Positions 37,527 to 47,006 are shown, counted from the first letter of the stretch. The stretch is DNA of 64,000 bases from Piscinibacter sp943370595 (GCA_943370595.1 CALRRO020000015.1:62001-126000); one strand, 5' to 3'. The notes: generated from the letters alone by a model not told the origin. Program-made: numbers and translations.

Positions 37527-40495
37527 CACAGCGAGCGCAGGAAAGCCAGCACCGCATCCCGGTCCGTCTTCGACAGCGCCTGGAAGCGCTGGCGGCTGGC
37601 CGTGCCCTCTCCGCCGTGCCACAGGATGGCCTCGGTCAGCGTGCGAGCGCGGCTGTCGTGAAGGTAGCCCACCGGCACGTTCTTGCTCGCCGCCACCAGC
37701 TCGGTGTAGCCGATGCCCCACAGCGCCGGGGTTCGCCACATGCTGCCGGTGGCCTGGCCCTCGACCAGGTTGTCCGCCAGATCGGCGCCCATGTCGTGCA
37801 GCAGCAGGTCGGTGTACGGCTTGATCGTCTGGTTGCGCACCTCGGCCATCTCGGAGCCCTCGCCGGTCCTCATGCTGGCGACGTGGCAGGTGGTGCAGCG
37901 CATGTCGGCGAACAGCTTGGCACCGGCCGCCACCTGCGTCGGGTTCACGTCCAGGTAGCTCAGCGGCGACACCCCCTTCGGGAAGCCGCTGGCCACGCTG
38001 CGCTGCGCCGGCACGGCCAGCAGACGCAGGTAGCGGGTGATCAGCGTCAGCGCCTCTTCCGAGAGCCCCTTCTCGATCTTCGCCGTCGTGCACTGTGCCG
38101 GCCCGGCCAGGCAGTCGCGGTTCGGGTACACCGGCGAGGTCACCGACATGTCCAGCAGCGCGGCCGAGGCCGACTGGTGGCGCAGGCTCACCTTCGACGC
38201 CTTCCAGCCGTAGCGGCCCAGCTTCACCGCGCCGGTCTCCGGGTCGAAGCCATAGTTGGCCTGGCCCTTGACGCCGTCGGCGTCCGGCGTGCTGCGCACG
38301 CGCGAGAGGATCTCGGCGTCGGGGATGGCCTCGAGCAGGCCCATGCCGATCATCGGCTGGGCGCTGCGCAGCGAGTACACGGTGGGCGTCGGCCCGTCGA
38401 ATGCGACCTTCGGCTTGCGCAGCTCCACCGTGCTGCCGTCGCCGAGCGTCATCGTCTTCAGGTCGAAGCCCGCGACACGAACGCTGTTCCCCCAGTCCTG
38501 GAGCTGGCCGCTGGCCAGCGAGCGAGCGTTCATCTGCACGCCCAGGCCGTAGGTCGGGTGCGGCAGCTGCTTGCCGTTGGCGTCGAGCGTGGCGGTGCGC
38601 ACGGCCATCGTGTCCAGTCGCTGGTTGACCACCGCCGGTGCCACGCCGCGGCCGTTGTTGATGTGGCAGCCGAAGCAGGACGACTGGTTGAAGCGCGGCC
38701 CCTGCAGGCCGATGGCGTCGTCGTTGCGGTCGTTGCCGGCCTCGGTGTGATCACCGCTCCACAGGTTGGTGTGGATCCATCGCCGCCCTTCCACGAAGCG
38801 CTGCATGTTCTGCATGCCGATGTGGTTGTGCGGCTGCTGGAAGATGAACTGCGCGTTGTCGGCGTAGTCGTACGACACCGAGCCGATGCCGCCGGACAGC
38901 GTGTGCGCCGGCAGCGGCTCGTTCATCAACCGCGGCTGAACGCCGTACCAGGGCCGCAGCCCGGTGCCGACCACGTAGGTCAGCTCGTTGGTGTAGTAGC
39001 GGAAGGCGCCGTTGTCGCCGAGCGCGTCCATCACCGCACGGGTCGAGAAGAACGAGCCGGTGAACTCGATCGCATCGCCAGCCTTCAACGCGCGTGCGGG
39101 AACGCCGACGCCGTTCGGGATCAGCACACCGTTGGCGTCCGGGGACAGCGCGGTGTGGCCGGGGTAGGTGTCGAACACCACGCTGCAGCCGTCGTTGGCG
39201 CCGATCACACCGTTGTAGCCGCTGCTCGGGCGGCGCAGTGCGCCCTCGGGCGGCTTGGGCATCACCGGGCAGGAGGCGATGTCCTTGAAGCCGTCGGTGT
39301 AGGTCGAGTCGTCGAGCAGGTCGCCCGGGCTCATCCAGCCGAAGCCGGTGACACCGGTGGTGTCGAAGCGGCGCACGAAGGAGTGGCCACCACCGCGCTG
39401 TGCCTGCTGGTAGTACTGGTTGACGATCAGCTTCGGCTTCGTCACGCCGGCGACCTTGCTGTTGTCGATGAACTCGACGCCCCAGGTGCGGTTCTTGAAG
39501 TAGTTGGCGACGAAGTTCAGGTGCGCGCCCGGGCCCTTGTCGAGCGGCTTGCCGGCGGCGTCGACGGTCTCGTTGACGCCGTAGCCGATCTCGTTCCACT
39601 CCTCGCCGCGCTCGCGGGCGTGGCGCGAGCGGCCGACCATGCCGAAGCGCGTGACCAGCGTGCCGTCGGCCAGCGTGAACTGCACCATCTCGAGCGGCGG
39701 CTTGACCGCAGGCGCCGGGGCCAGCGGGCTGCCGGCCGCCGGGAACTTCTCCGCCGAGGTGGCCAGCAGCGGCAGCGAGTTGTCGCTGCCGGGCGACTTG
39801 AACGACGCCTCGAAGAGCGAGTAGCCGTACTGCGTGGCACGCGCCACGCCGCGCAACCGCACGTAGCGCACGTTGGCGTTGAGGTTGAAGAACTCCTCGG
39901 TGCCACCCTTGCCGCCGCTGACGTAGCGCAACTGGTACCAGGTGCTGCCGTCGTCGGAGGCCTCGATCGCGTACTCCTTGCCGTAGGCGTTCTCCCACAC
40001 CAGCTTCAAGTAGCCCAGCGCCGTCTTGGCGCCGAAGTCGAAGCGGATCCACTCGTCGTCGGTGCGGGCGCTCTCCCAGCGGGTGCTCGTGTCGCCGTCG
40101 ATGGCCTTGGCCGGGCCGTTGCCGCCGCTGGGCGACGACGATGCAGTGGCCGCCACCGGACGAACCGCCACGCCCGGGTTGCTCATGTCCACACCCGGGG
40201 GCAGTTGCTGGTCGGGTGGGAGCGGCGGTGCCGCGGGGGGCGCGTCGCTGCCCGGCAGCGAGGGAGCGGGCGCGGGTGCGGGGGTCTCCAGCACGGGCTC
40301 ATCGGTGCCGTTGCCGGGCGCGGGGGCCGGTGCAGGCGCAGGCGCGGGCGCGGGAGGCGGCGTGGAGCCCGTGCCGTCCTGCGACTTCTCGCCGCTGCCG
40401 CCGCAAGCGCCCAGTGTGGCCGCAGCGAGCAGCAGCGCGCTCAACGCCCAGCCGCGTCGCAAGTGCGTCGGCTCCTCAGTTCCGTTCCGGTTCAT
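37526..40495 (-). CDS. Lipoprotein with discoidin domain and di-haem oxidoreductase domain
   Basis: A 989-aa exported lipoprotein (lipobox LGACG). A Pro/Ala linker is followed by an F5/8 type C (discoidin) carbohydrate-binding domain (SSPSGGNGPAKAIDGDTSTRWES through WENAYGKEYAIEASDDGS). A long catalytic part follows with two c-type haem sites, CFGCH and CTTCH, as in the DHOR (di-haem oxidoreductase) family. Such proteins are thought to oxidise thiols or organic substrates in the periplasm. ATG 40495 gives the signal peptide; the longer frame is rejected. Coupling to a GH128-like lipoprotein suggests a surface polysaccharide-binding and redox pair. A long open frame exists on the opposite strand but is a shadow. 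Confidence 0.8.
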   Translation of the reverse strand: MNRNGTEEPTHLRRGWALSALLLAAATLGACGGSGEKSQDGTGSTPPPAPAPAPAPAPAPGNGTDEPVLETPAPAPAPSLPGSDAPPAAPPLPPDQQLPPGVDMSNPGVAVRPVAATASSSPSGGNGPAKAIDGDTSTRWESARTDDEWIRFDFGAKTALGYLKLVWENAYGKEYAIEASDDGSTWYQLRYVSGGKGGTEEFFNLNANVRYVRLRGVARATQYGYSLFEASFKSPGSDNSLPLLATSAEKFPAAGSPLAPAPAVKPPLEMVQFTLADGTLVTRFGMVGRSRHARERGEEWNEIGYGVNETVDAAGKPLDKGPGAHLNFVANYFKNRTWGVEFIDNSKVAGVTKPKLIVNQYYQQAQRGGGHSFVRRFDTTGVTGFGWMSPGDLLDDSTYTDGFKDIASCPVMPKPPEGALRRPSSGYNGVIGANDGCSVVFDTYPGHTALSPDANGVLIPNGVGVPARALKAGDAIEFTGSFFSTRAVMDALGDNGAFRYYTNELTYVVGTGLRPWYGVQPRLMNEPLPAHTLSGGIGSVSYDYADNAQFIFQQPHNHIGMQNMQRFVEGRRWIHTNLWSGDHTEAGNDRNDDAIGLQGPRFNQSSCFGCHINNGRGVAPAVVNQRLDTMAVRTATLDANGKQLPHPTYGLGVQMNARSLASGQLQDWGNSVRVAGFDLKTMTLGDGSTVELRKPKVAFDGPTPTVYSLRSAQPMIGMGLLEAIPDAEILSRVRSTPDADGVKGQANYGFDPETGAVKLGRYGWKASKVSLRHQSASAALLDMSVTSPVYPNRDCLAGPAQCTTAKIEKGLSEEALTLITRYLRLLAVPAQRSVASGFPKGVSPLSYLDVNPTQVAAGAKLFADMRCTTCHVASMRTGEGSEMAEVRNQTIKPYTDLLLHDMGADLADNLVEGQATGSMWRTPALWGIGYTELVAASKNVPVGYLHDSRARTLTEAILWHGGEGTASRQRFQALSKTDRDAVLAFLRSL

Positions 40496-40858
40496 GGTCA
40501 GACCCCCTGTTCGTTGTTCGTGTTCGTGAGTCGTCGTCGATGCGACGCTGTCAGCGCCCTGCGCGAGATCTTCAGCAATCCTCTGCATCGGGCCGCTCCT
40601 GCACCGGGTGCGCAGGTTTGGTGCCAGCCGCCGCGTCGACACCACGGCGCAACTCGGCGCAACTCGGCGGTCTCGCGCTGGCGCGCGGCGCAGCGGTGCG
40701 GTACGGCGCGTCCGATGCGAGCGCGATGCCCCTCGTTACAAGGCTGACACGACCGGCTCACCGGAGCCGACGGATCTGGTTCATCGCGCACGCAGCGCGT
40801 CGCCGCCGCATGACGATGATGAGGTTTGACTCGCGGTGATGCTGTGTCGAAGCGTGCC
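40496..40858. other. Intergenic region upstream of the di-haem lipoprotein
   Basis: About 360 bp between two minus-strand genes; it must hold the promoter of the lipoprotein operon. It includes a tandem pair GGCGCAACTCGGCGCAACTC near 40644-40670, but I see no clear -35/-10 pair, operator or RNA gene. Confidence 0.35.
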
Positions 40859-41533
40859 TCAGCGCACGAGCCTGTAACCGCTGCCGTACATGGCTTCGAT
40901 GCGCACGCGCTCTGCACCGCCGGGCAGCCTGTCGAGCTTGCGTCGAAGCTGGTAGACATGCTGGTTCAGCGAGCGCACCGCCGTGGCATCGCTGGCGCCG
41001 CAGAGCTCCATGCAGAGCCTGTCGGTGGCCACCACCCGGCCGGCACTCTCGAACAGCAGGCGCGCGAGCAGCGTCTCGCGCGTGCTCAGGCCCAGGCGCG
41101 CATCCGCCGAGACGATCTCCCGCGCCGGCACGTCGAGCTCGAGGTGCCCGAGCCGCAGCACGCTTCGACGCTGCCGCTGAACCTTGACGCCGATGCGCGC
41201 GATGATTCGCTGCATCGCGTACTCGACATCGCCGTCGGCGAAGACGTAGTCGTCCGCACCGCGCAGCAGCGCGTGGGTGATCGCGGCGGTACCGCCCTGC
41301 CCCACGATGACGATCGCGGTGCGCGCCTGGACGCGCTGCTGCAGCATCGTGATCGCGAGCTCGAGGTGTTCGGTGGCGCCTTCCAGCAGGATGGCGCCGA
41401 AGTCCTGCTCCTGCAGGCCCGCCGCCAGCTGCGTCCGGGTCGCGTAGGCGGAGACTTCGATGCCCTGCGCCGCGAGCAGTTCGCGGATCGGCACCAGCAC
41501 CGCTTCGTTCTGGGCCAGCACGGCGATTCTCAT
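40859..41533 (-). CDS. OmpR-type response regulator with degenerate receiver
   Basis: A 224-aa protein. The N-terminal 120 residues have the fold pattern of a receiver (MRIAVLAQNEAVLVPIRELLAAQG, GQGGTAAITHALLRGADDYVF), but the phospho-acceptor strand reads ILLEGATE, with no Asp at the usual place. The acidic pair after strand 1 is also missing. The C-terminal winged helix is complete (LSTRETLLARLLFESAGRVVATDRL through GYRLVR). It is probably a phosphorylation-independent DNA-binding regulator. No histidine kinase gene is nearby. Its target may be the lipoprotein operon to its left, which is an inference from position only. Confidence 0.75.
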   Translation of the reverse strand: MRIAVLAQNEAVLVPIRELLAAQGIEVSAYATRTQLAAGLQEQDFGAILLEGATEHLELAITMLQQRVQARTAIVIVGQGGTAAITHALLRGADDYVFADGDVEYAMQRIIARIGVKVQRQRRSVLRLGHLELDVPAREIVSADARLGLSTRETLLARLLFESAGRVVATDRLCMELCGASDATAVRSLNQHVYQLRRKLDRLPGGAERVRIEAMYGSGYRLVR

Positions 41534-41800
41534 GGACGGGGCGGCGGTGAGACGAACAAGGCATCGATCGCGCCAAGGCGCCGGAGCACGGCTGAAGCAG
41601 GACAGTCGACGTTCATGAAGGAGCGAGGGGCAGCGCGATGCGCCGACGTAGAAGGGAAAGATGCACTTGCAGCGCGGCCATCAAAACCTGGTGCAATGCA
41701 CCCAGGCCACCGGCCGGGCCATGGCGCAGGCCGCGGTGCCGCATGCCGTGCAGACTTCGTGCCATGGATGGCCGGCCGCTCGCTGGCCGGCGCCGATCGT

Positions 41801-42613
41801 TCACGCGCCGATGGCCATCCCCTGCGGCAGGCACAGCGCGAACAACTCGCCGGCACCGTGGATCTGCAGCTTGCGGTAGGCGCGGCGGCGCAGCGTGGCC
41901 ACGCTGCTCGGCGCGATGCCGAGGGCCAGGCCAATGCCTTCGCGCGTGTGGCCGGCCAGCGTCAGCGCGCAGACCTCGCGCTCGCGCGCGCTCAGCCGCA
42001 CCGGCAGGCGCAGCAGCAGCGCTGCGGCGGCCTCCGGGCCGATGCGCCCGGCCGGCCCCGTCTGCGCCGTCGGTTGCAGCGTGGCGAGGTGGCGGCGCAG
42101 CAGGGCCAGCAGCAGCGGCGCCAGTGCGGCGAAGCGCTTGACCTCGCGCGCGGCGAAGGCACCCGCCGCACGATCACGGTAGACGTTGAACGCAGTCCAG
42201 TGGCCGTCGAGCAGCGCCACCGCAGACAGCCGCTCGACCAGGCCGAAGCGGTCCCACAACTGCTCGCCATAGGCCGGGTCGTCGATGTCCGCGCGACGCA
42301 ACCGCACGATCGCCGGGGCGTCGTCACCGAGCTCGGCATGCCGGCGCATCGCGCCGAGCAACTGGTCGTGCCGGTAGAGCCCGCTGCCGGCATAGACACG
42401 CGCCGACTGCAGCGCCACGGCGCCGCCGCCCGCACTGGCCGTCAGCACCACACGCGCCTGCAGGCCGGCGTCGAAGCGGAACGCGGTGGCGTGCGCTGCG
42501 TGCAGCGCCGGCGCGAGCCAGGCCAGCAACGCAGCACCGAAGCCGTCCTCGCCGAGGCGATCGACGACGTGCGCGAGCGCAGCGGCGTCGGCAGTGTCGT
42601 CGTGGCGGTTCAT
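41801..42613 (-). CDS. LuxR family transcriptional regulator
   Basis: A 270-aa regulator with an N-terminal GAF-like sensor of about 190 residues and a C-terminal LuxR helix-turn-helix (LSAREREVCALTLAGHTREGIG, then APSSVATLRRRAYRKL). ATG 42613 starts MNRHDDTADA and removes a longer shadow N-terminus. It is divergent from the Rieske oxygenase at 42703, with only 89 bp between, so it is the likely regulator of that gene. A second LuxR protein of the same domain plan lies at 45147, beside the binding-protein gene; the two look like paralogues. About 270 bp without recognised features lie to its left. Confidence 0.8.
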   Translation of the reverse strand: MNRHDDTADAAALAHVVDRLGEDGFGAALLAWLAPALHAAHATAFRFDAGLQARVVLTASAGGGAVALQSARVYAGSGLYRHDQLLGAMRRHAELGDDAPAIVRLRRADIDDPAYGEQLWDRFGLVERLSAVALLDGHWTAFNVYRDRAAGAFAAREVKRFAALAPLLLALLRRHLATLQPTAQTGPAGRIGPEAAAALLLRLPVRLSAREREVCALTLAGHTREGIGLALGIAPSSVATLRRRAYRKLQIHGAGELFALCLPQGMAIGA

Positions 42614-42702
42614 CGGGTCGGGATTGTCCGTCAGCCGGAGGACAGACGGCGCCACCGACTCTGCGCACGATCGCACTTCCTGGAGACTCCGGACCCACGA
42701 CC

Positions 42703-43794
42703 ATGGACAGCCCCGCCGACCGCACGCGCGACGCCGCCTTGCGCTTCCAGAGCGAACTTGCCGACGAGCGCACACCCTTCGTCTTCGACGAGTGGTACGT
42801 TGCCGCCTTCGCCGACGAAGTCACCCGCACGCCGCTGGCGCGCAAGCTGCTCGGCATCCCGCTGGTGATGCTGCGCCGCACCGATGGCGGCATCGCCGTG
42901 CTGGAAGACCGCTGCCCGCATCGCTCGATGCCGCTGTCGCTGGGCAGCGTCGAGGGAGACACGCTGGTCTGCGGCTACCACGGCGCACGCTTCGGCTGCG
43001 ACGGTGTCTGCAGCGGCGTGCCGTCGCAGGCGATGATCCCGCCCGGCGCACGCGTGCGTGCCTTCGCCGCCGCGCAGCACGGGCCGCTGGTGTGGGTGTG
43101 GATGGGCCTGTCAGCGCCGACGCGCCCTGCCCCGCACCCGGCGTGGATAGACGACAGCCAGGGCTGGGCCGCCTCGCGCCAGCGGCTGCACATGCGCGCC
43201 AGCTACGTGCGCCTGCACGAGAACCTGCTCGACCTGACCCACCTGAGCTTCCTGCACGCCAGGACCTTCGGCACGCCGGACTACGCGAGCGCGCCCTACG
43301 ACAGCGAGATCGACAGCGAACGCGGCCACTTTGCGCTGACCCGCAGCGTCGTGCCGACGCGGCTGCCGCCGGTCTGGGCGAAACCCACTGGCCTGGAAGG
43401 CCAGGATGCGGCGCGCATCGCCAGCTCGACCTTCGTCTCGCCGGCGCTGCACGAGGTGCACGTGCGCTTCCACGCCTGCGACCGGCCGGCCGAAGAGCAG
43501 CCTTCGCGCGCGATCCGCACGGCGCACATCGTCACGCCGGAGTCGGCCACCAGCACGCACTACTTCATCCACCACGGCCGCAACTTCGGCCTGGAGGACG
43601 ACGAGATCACGGCCTTCATGCACCAGCAGCTGCTCGCCGCGTTCCAGGAGGACATCGACGGCCTGGAGGCCATCGAGCGCAACCTGGCGAACTACCCGCC
43701 GGGCACAGCCGCGGAAGTCTCCTTCCGCGCCGACGGCCCGTCGCTGGCGATGCGCCGCTACCTCAAACGAAGAGCGCTAGCCGTGCAGAACTGA
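42703..43794 (+). CDS. VanA-type Rieske oxygenase
   Basis: A 363-aa Rieske non-haem iron oxygenase. [2Fe-2S] ligands are C71, H73, C90 and H93 (CPH...CGYHG). The mononuclear iron region is ENLLDLTHLSFLHA. Length and layout fit the vanillate O-demethylase oxygenase (VanA) group, which remove methyl groups from methoxylated aromatics or hydroxylate rings with a separate reductase. No reductase gene is visible nearby, so electrons must come from elsewhere. It is divergent from a LuxR regulator, and a second VanA-like gene lies at 45984. Substrate not known; a phenylacetate or lignin-derived methoxy-aromatic is plausible given the neighbouring hpa cluster. Confidence 0.82.
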   Translation: MDSPADRTRDAALRFQSELADERTPFVFDEWYVAAFADEVTRTPLARKLLGIPLVMLRRTDGGIAVLEDRCPHRSMPLSLGSVEGDTLVCGYHGARFGCDGVCSGVPSQAMIPPGARVRAFAAAQHGPLVWVWMGLSAPTRPAPHPAWIDDSQGWAASRQRLHMRASYVRLHENLLDLTHLSFLHARTFGTPDYASAPYDSEIDSERGHFALTRSVVPTRLPPVWAKPTGLEGQDAARIASSTFVSPALHEVHVRFHACDRPAEEQPSRAIRTAHIVTPESATSTHYFIHHGRNFGLEDDEITAFMHQQLLAAFQEDIDGLEAIERNLANYPPGTAAEVSFRADGPSLAMRRYLKRRALAVQN

Positions 43795-43837
43795 ACCTGA
43801 TCAAGCAGTCGCCACGGATCCGGCTCTGCCGGTCCGT

Positions 43838-43881
43838 CGGCGGCGCCCCCTGGGGGGAGCGCCGCAGGCGCTTCGGGGGGA
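43838..43881. repeat. GC-rich palindromic intergenic repeat
   Basis: A GCGCCCCCTGGGGGGAGC element followed by a GCCGCAGGCGC hairpin and CTTCGGGGGG, lying exactly between the convergent Rieske and binding-protein genes. I associate this form with a dispersed intergenic repeat of Burkholderiales that may act as a bidirectional terminator; the copy number in this genome cannot be judged from one window. Confidence 0.5.
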
Positions 43882-45060
43882 CTAGTTCTGCAGTTTCCAG
43901 GTGCCGTTCTCGATGCGCACCATCACCTGGCTGCGCTGGTCAACACCGTTGTGGTCCGCCGGGCCCATGTTGAACACACCCTGCGAGCCGACGAACTCCT
44001 TCGTGCCCTCGATCGCGTCGCGCATTGCGGTGCGGAACTCGGCGGTGCCGGGCTGGGCTTTCTTGATGGCGACGGCGGCGGCCTGCTGGATGATCAGCAG
44101 CCCGTCCCACATCGTCGCAGCGAACAGCGAGCGGCTGCCGGCGCCGTACTTGGTCTCGAAGCGCTGCACGAAGTCGACCGCCGGCTTCTTCACCGGGCTC
44201 GAATCGGGCAGCTGCTCGGCCACCAGCACCGGCGCCACCGTCATGTAGCCGCCTTCCAGGTCCTTGCCGCCGACACGCAGGAAGTCGTTGTTGGCCACGC
44301 CCTGCGTCTGGTAGACCGCGCCCTTGTAGCCGCGCTTGGCCAGTTCGATCTGCGGCAGCGCGCCCGGCGTGCCGGCGCTGAGGATGTAGACCGCATCCGG
44401 GTTGGCAGCGAGAATCTTGACGATCTGCGCGGTCACGCTCTGGTCGGTCGGCGCGTACTTCTCGGCGGCGACGAGCTTGACGCCCTTGGCCGCCGCCACC
44501 TGCTCGGTCACCTTCAGGAAGCCTTCGCCGTAGCTGTTGGACACGCCGATCGTCGCGATCGTCTTGCCCTTGTTCTTCAGCACATGGTCGATGACCATGG
44601 TGGCGGAGATCTGCTCGGTCGGCGAGAGCTTGAAGGCCCACTTGCGCGGCCCTTCCTGCGGCAGCACGATCGCGCCGCCGCCGGCCATTGAGATCACCGG
44701 CACGCCGGCCTGGCCGGCGATCTCGACCACCGCCAGCGACGGCGGCGTCAGCGACGAGCCGATGATCAGGTCGACCTTCTCCTCGCTGATCAGCTTCTGC
44801 GCGTTCTTGGTCGCAGTGGTGCTGTCGGTGCCGTCGTTCAGCACGGTGAAGCGCACCTTCTGGCCGGCCATGTCGCCGGTCCACAGCTTCAGCGCGTTCT
44901 CGGCCGGAATGCCCAGCGAGGCGCCGGGGCCGGTCAACGACAGCGTCACGCCGATGTGGATGTCGGCATGCGCGGCGGTGGCGAAGCCGAGCGAGCCGGC
45001 CACCAGGCCGGGCACGAGCAGGCGGCGCAGGCGGCGCGCCATGGCGGAAGCGAACGACAT
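43882..45060 (-). CDS. Branched-chain-amino-acid-type ABC substrate-binding protein
   Basis: A 392-aa periplasmic binding protein of the LivK/type I fold. It has a signal peptide ending AAHA (about residue 32), then IHIGVTLSLTGPGASLGIPAENALKLW, the typical first strand and helix, and GTKEFVGSQGVFNMGPADHNG near the C-terminus. Members beside aromatic-degradation genes usually bind aromatic acids rather than amino acids. No permease or ATPase genes are adjacent, so it must share a transporter encoded elsewhere. It is divergent from the LuxR gene at 45147, with 86 bp between, which is the probable control region. Confidence 0.88.
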   Translation of the reverse strand: MSFASAMARRLRRLLVPGLVAGSLGFATAAHADIHIGVTLSLTGPGASLGIPAENALKLWTGDMAGQKVRFTVLNDGTDSTTATKNAQKLISEEKVDLIIGSSLTPPSLAVVEIAGQAGVPVISMAGGGAIVLPQEGPRKWAFKLSPTEQISATMVIDHVLKNKGKTIATIGVSNSYGEGFLKVTEQVAAAKGVKLVAAEKYAPTDQSVTAQIVKILAANPDAVYILSAGTPGALPQIELAKRGYKGAVYQTQGVANNDFLRVGGKDLEGGYMTVAPVLVAEQLPDSSPVKKPAVDFVQRFETKYGAGSRSLFAATMWDGLLIIQQAAAVAIKKAQPGTAEFRTAMRDAIEGTKEFVGSQGVFNMGPADHNGVDQRSQVMVRIENGTWKLQN

Positions 45061-45146
45061 CGATGTCTCCTGTGGCGGCCCGGTGACCGGGATAGTCCCG
45101 AGCGGATTGACCTGCGTCAGAGGCTAACGTCGCACTGCAGCGCTGT

Positions 45147-45980
45147 ATGTCCTCCGCGCTGTGGACAGACAAACCCGGCACTGCCGCCCCGACCCGACAT
45201 CACGCCATGGAACTCCGCTCGATCCGGCCCGACGCTGCCGTCCACGTGCCGCAGGGCGAGGCGGCCGGTGCGCTGTCCGGCCTGATCGGCTGCATCGGCG
45301 ATGCGCAGTTCGGCCAGCGCGGCATCGAGCAACTCGCGCGCCTGCTGCCGCTGGGCTGGTGGACGGTCTACCGCATCTTCGACGACGCTCCGCCGGTCCT
45401 GCACTTCGGCGGCTGCCTGCAGGCCGAAGACTGCGTGGCCGACGCCTTCAGCGCCTACCGCGACGGGCTGTGGCGGCACGACCGTGCGCTGGGCGGCATC
45501 CGCGAGCGGGTGGCGCGTGGCGAGGCAGTGCTCAGTCACCTGCATGCGCTGGAGCTGGCTCCGGAGCACCGGCGCCGGGTGTTCCAGCGGCACGGGCTGT
45601 CGGAGCGCCTGTCGCTGTCCTGCGAGGATGCCGATGGCGCGTTGCTGGCGGTCAACCTGTACCGGCACGAAAGCCAGGCCGCGTTCTCCGACAACGAGCG
45701 CGACACGCTGCACTCGCTCGGGCCGCTGCTGCTGAGCTGCGTGGTGCGGCACCTGTCGCTGCGCCCGCAGGCCGCGCCGGCGGTGGCGGCCTTCGCCTCG
45801 TTGACCAAGCGCGAGCGCGAGGTCTGCGAGCGGCTGCTGCGCGGCTGGACGCACGACGGCATCGCGGCCGATCTGCAGGTCTCTCCGGCGACGGTGAAGA
45901 CCTACCGCGACCGCGCCTTCGAGCGGCTGGGCATCCACCAGCGCCACGAGTTGTTTGCGCTGGCCTTGCAGGAACGCTGA
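45147..45980 (+). CDS. LuxR family transcriptional regulator
   Basis: A 277-aa protein with the same plan as the regulator at 41801: a GAF-like sensor half and a LuxR HTH (LTKREREVCERLLRGWTHDGIAADL, then SPATVKTYRDRAFERL). The first ATG is used; an ATG at 45207 (MELRSIRPDAA) is an alternative with equally weak ribosome-site support. It is divergent from the substrate-binding protein and converges on the second Rieske gene, 3 nt beyond its stop. Likely an aromatic-compound-responsive activator of the binding protein gene. Confidence 0.78.
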   Translation: MSSALWTDKPGTAAPTRHHAMELRSIRPDAAVHVPQGEAAGALSGLIGCIGDAQFGQRGIEQLARLLPLGWWTVYRIFDDAPPVLHFGGCLQAEDCVADAFSAYRDGLWRHDRALGGIRERVARGEAVLSHLHALELAPEHRRRVFQRHGLSERLSLSCEDADGALLAVNLYRHESQAAFSDNERDTLHSLGPLLLSCVVRHLSLRPQAAPAVAAFASLTKREREVCERLLRGWTHDGIAADLQVSPATVKTYRDRAFERLGIHQRHELFALALQER

Positions 45981-45983
45981 AGC

Positions 45984-47006
45984 TCAGGCGAGCTGCCCCT
46001 CGGCACGCAGCGCCTCGTCGACCAGGCGGCGGAACTGGATCAGGGCCGAGTCCATCACCAGCGGCAACATCGGTGCATCCGGCTTCATCGCGATCGCCTG
46101 CGCCTGCGCGGTGATCATGTCGCGGTCCTCGTTGAAGGCCTGCACCAGGCTCGCGTAGACGTTGTCGACCAGGCTGGCACCGCCCTGCGCGGTCGGCACG
46201 GCCTGCTGGAAGAAGTAGTGCGTGCTGGTCTCGGTCTCCGGCGTCAGCGTCTGGCAGGAATGCAGGCGCACCGCCGGCGGACCGTCGGCATCGGTGGTGC
46301 CGGTCGGCCGCCCGCCGGAGTGCATCAGCAGCGTCGAGGGCAGCAGGAAGTCGTAGATGAAGTGCCGATCGATGTTGGCGTCGAAGGTCCGCATGCGCGT
46401 GTAGAACGGCGGCGGCGGCACGTCCTTCACGTGGCGCGAGACACGCAGGCCGCGCGGCACCTTCTCGATGGTCGGGCGCGACTGCGCGATCGCCGGCGTG
46501 CCGCCCAGCGTCTTCTCGTGCACGTAGCTCAGGTGCGAGAAGTCGAGCAGGTTGTCGGCGATCAGCAGGTAGGGCGTGTCGTAGTGCAGGTAGCCGGGCT
46601 TGTAGTGCCAGTCCGGGTGGTCACAGGAGAAGTTGTCGGGCAGCTCGGCGGTGTCGGCCTTCTCGGTGTCGCCCATCCAGACGAACACCCAGCGGTTCTT
46701 CACCGCCACCGGGTAGCGCCGCACCTTCGCCTTCGGCGGCACGCTGTCCAGGCCCGGGATCTGCACGCAGATGCCCTGCGCGTCGAACAGCAGGCCGTGG
46801 TAGCCGCAGCGCACGCAGTCGCCTTCCTTGCGGCCTTTGGACAAGGGCGCGAGGCGATGGCAGCAGCGGTCCTCCAGCGCGACGATCTCGCCGGCGGCGG
46901 TGCGGTGCAGCACCAGCGGCTCGCCGATCACGGTTCGCGCGAAAAGCGCGTCGGCAGGAATCTCATGGTCCCAGGCGACCACGTACCAGCAGTTGCGGAT
47001 GAACAT
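45984..47006 (-). CDS. VanA-type Rieske oxygenase (second copy)
   Basis: A 340-aa Rieske oxygenase. [2Fe-2S] ligands are C48, H50, C67 and H70, and the iron-binding region is IADNLLDFSHLSYVHEKT. MFIRNCWYVVAWDHEIP is the standard VanA N-terminus, so I start at ATG 47006 rather than the upstream GTG at 47042. It is the last gene of the minus-strand hpa operon, 96 nt after the aldolase. Together with the plus-strand VanA-like gene it suggests O-demethylation of a methoxylated phenylacetate (for example homovanillate) to feed the homoprotocatechuate pathway. The substrate assignment is inference. Confidence 0.83.
   Translation of the reverse strand: MFIRNCWYVVAWDHEIPADALFARTVIGEPLVLHRTAAGEIVALEDRCCHRLAPLSKGRKEGDCVRCGYHGLLFDAQGICVQIPGLDSVPPKAKVRRYPVAVKNRWVFVWMGDTEKADTAELPDNFSCDHPDWHYKPGYLHYDTPYLLIADNLLDFSHLSYVHEKTLGGTPAIAQSRPTIEKVPRGLRVSRHVKDVPPPPFYTRMRTFDANIDRHFIYDFLLPSTLLMHSGGRPTGTTDADGPPAVRLHSCQTLTPETETSTHYFFQQAVPTAQGGASLVDNVYASLVQAFNEDRDMITAQAQAIAMKPDAPMLPLVMDSALIQFRRLVDEALRAEGQLA

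Noticed and set aside
37208..40747. 1,179-codon plus-strand open frame
   Set aside because: It is antisense to the di-haem lipoprotein; its translation is Arg/His/Val-rich with no motif, whereas the minus frame has signal peptide, discoidin and haem motifs.
40826..42868. 680-codon plus-strand open frame
   Set aside because: Overlaps the minus-strand response regulator and LuxR genes, with low-complexity Arg/Gln-rich translation.
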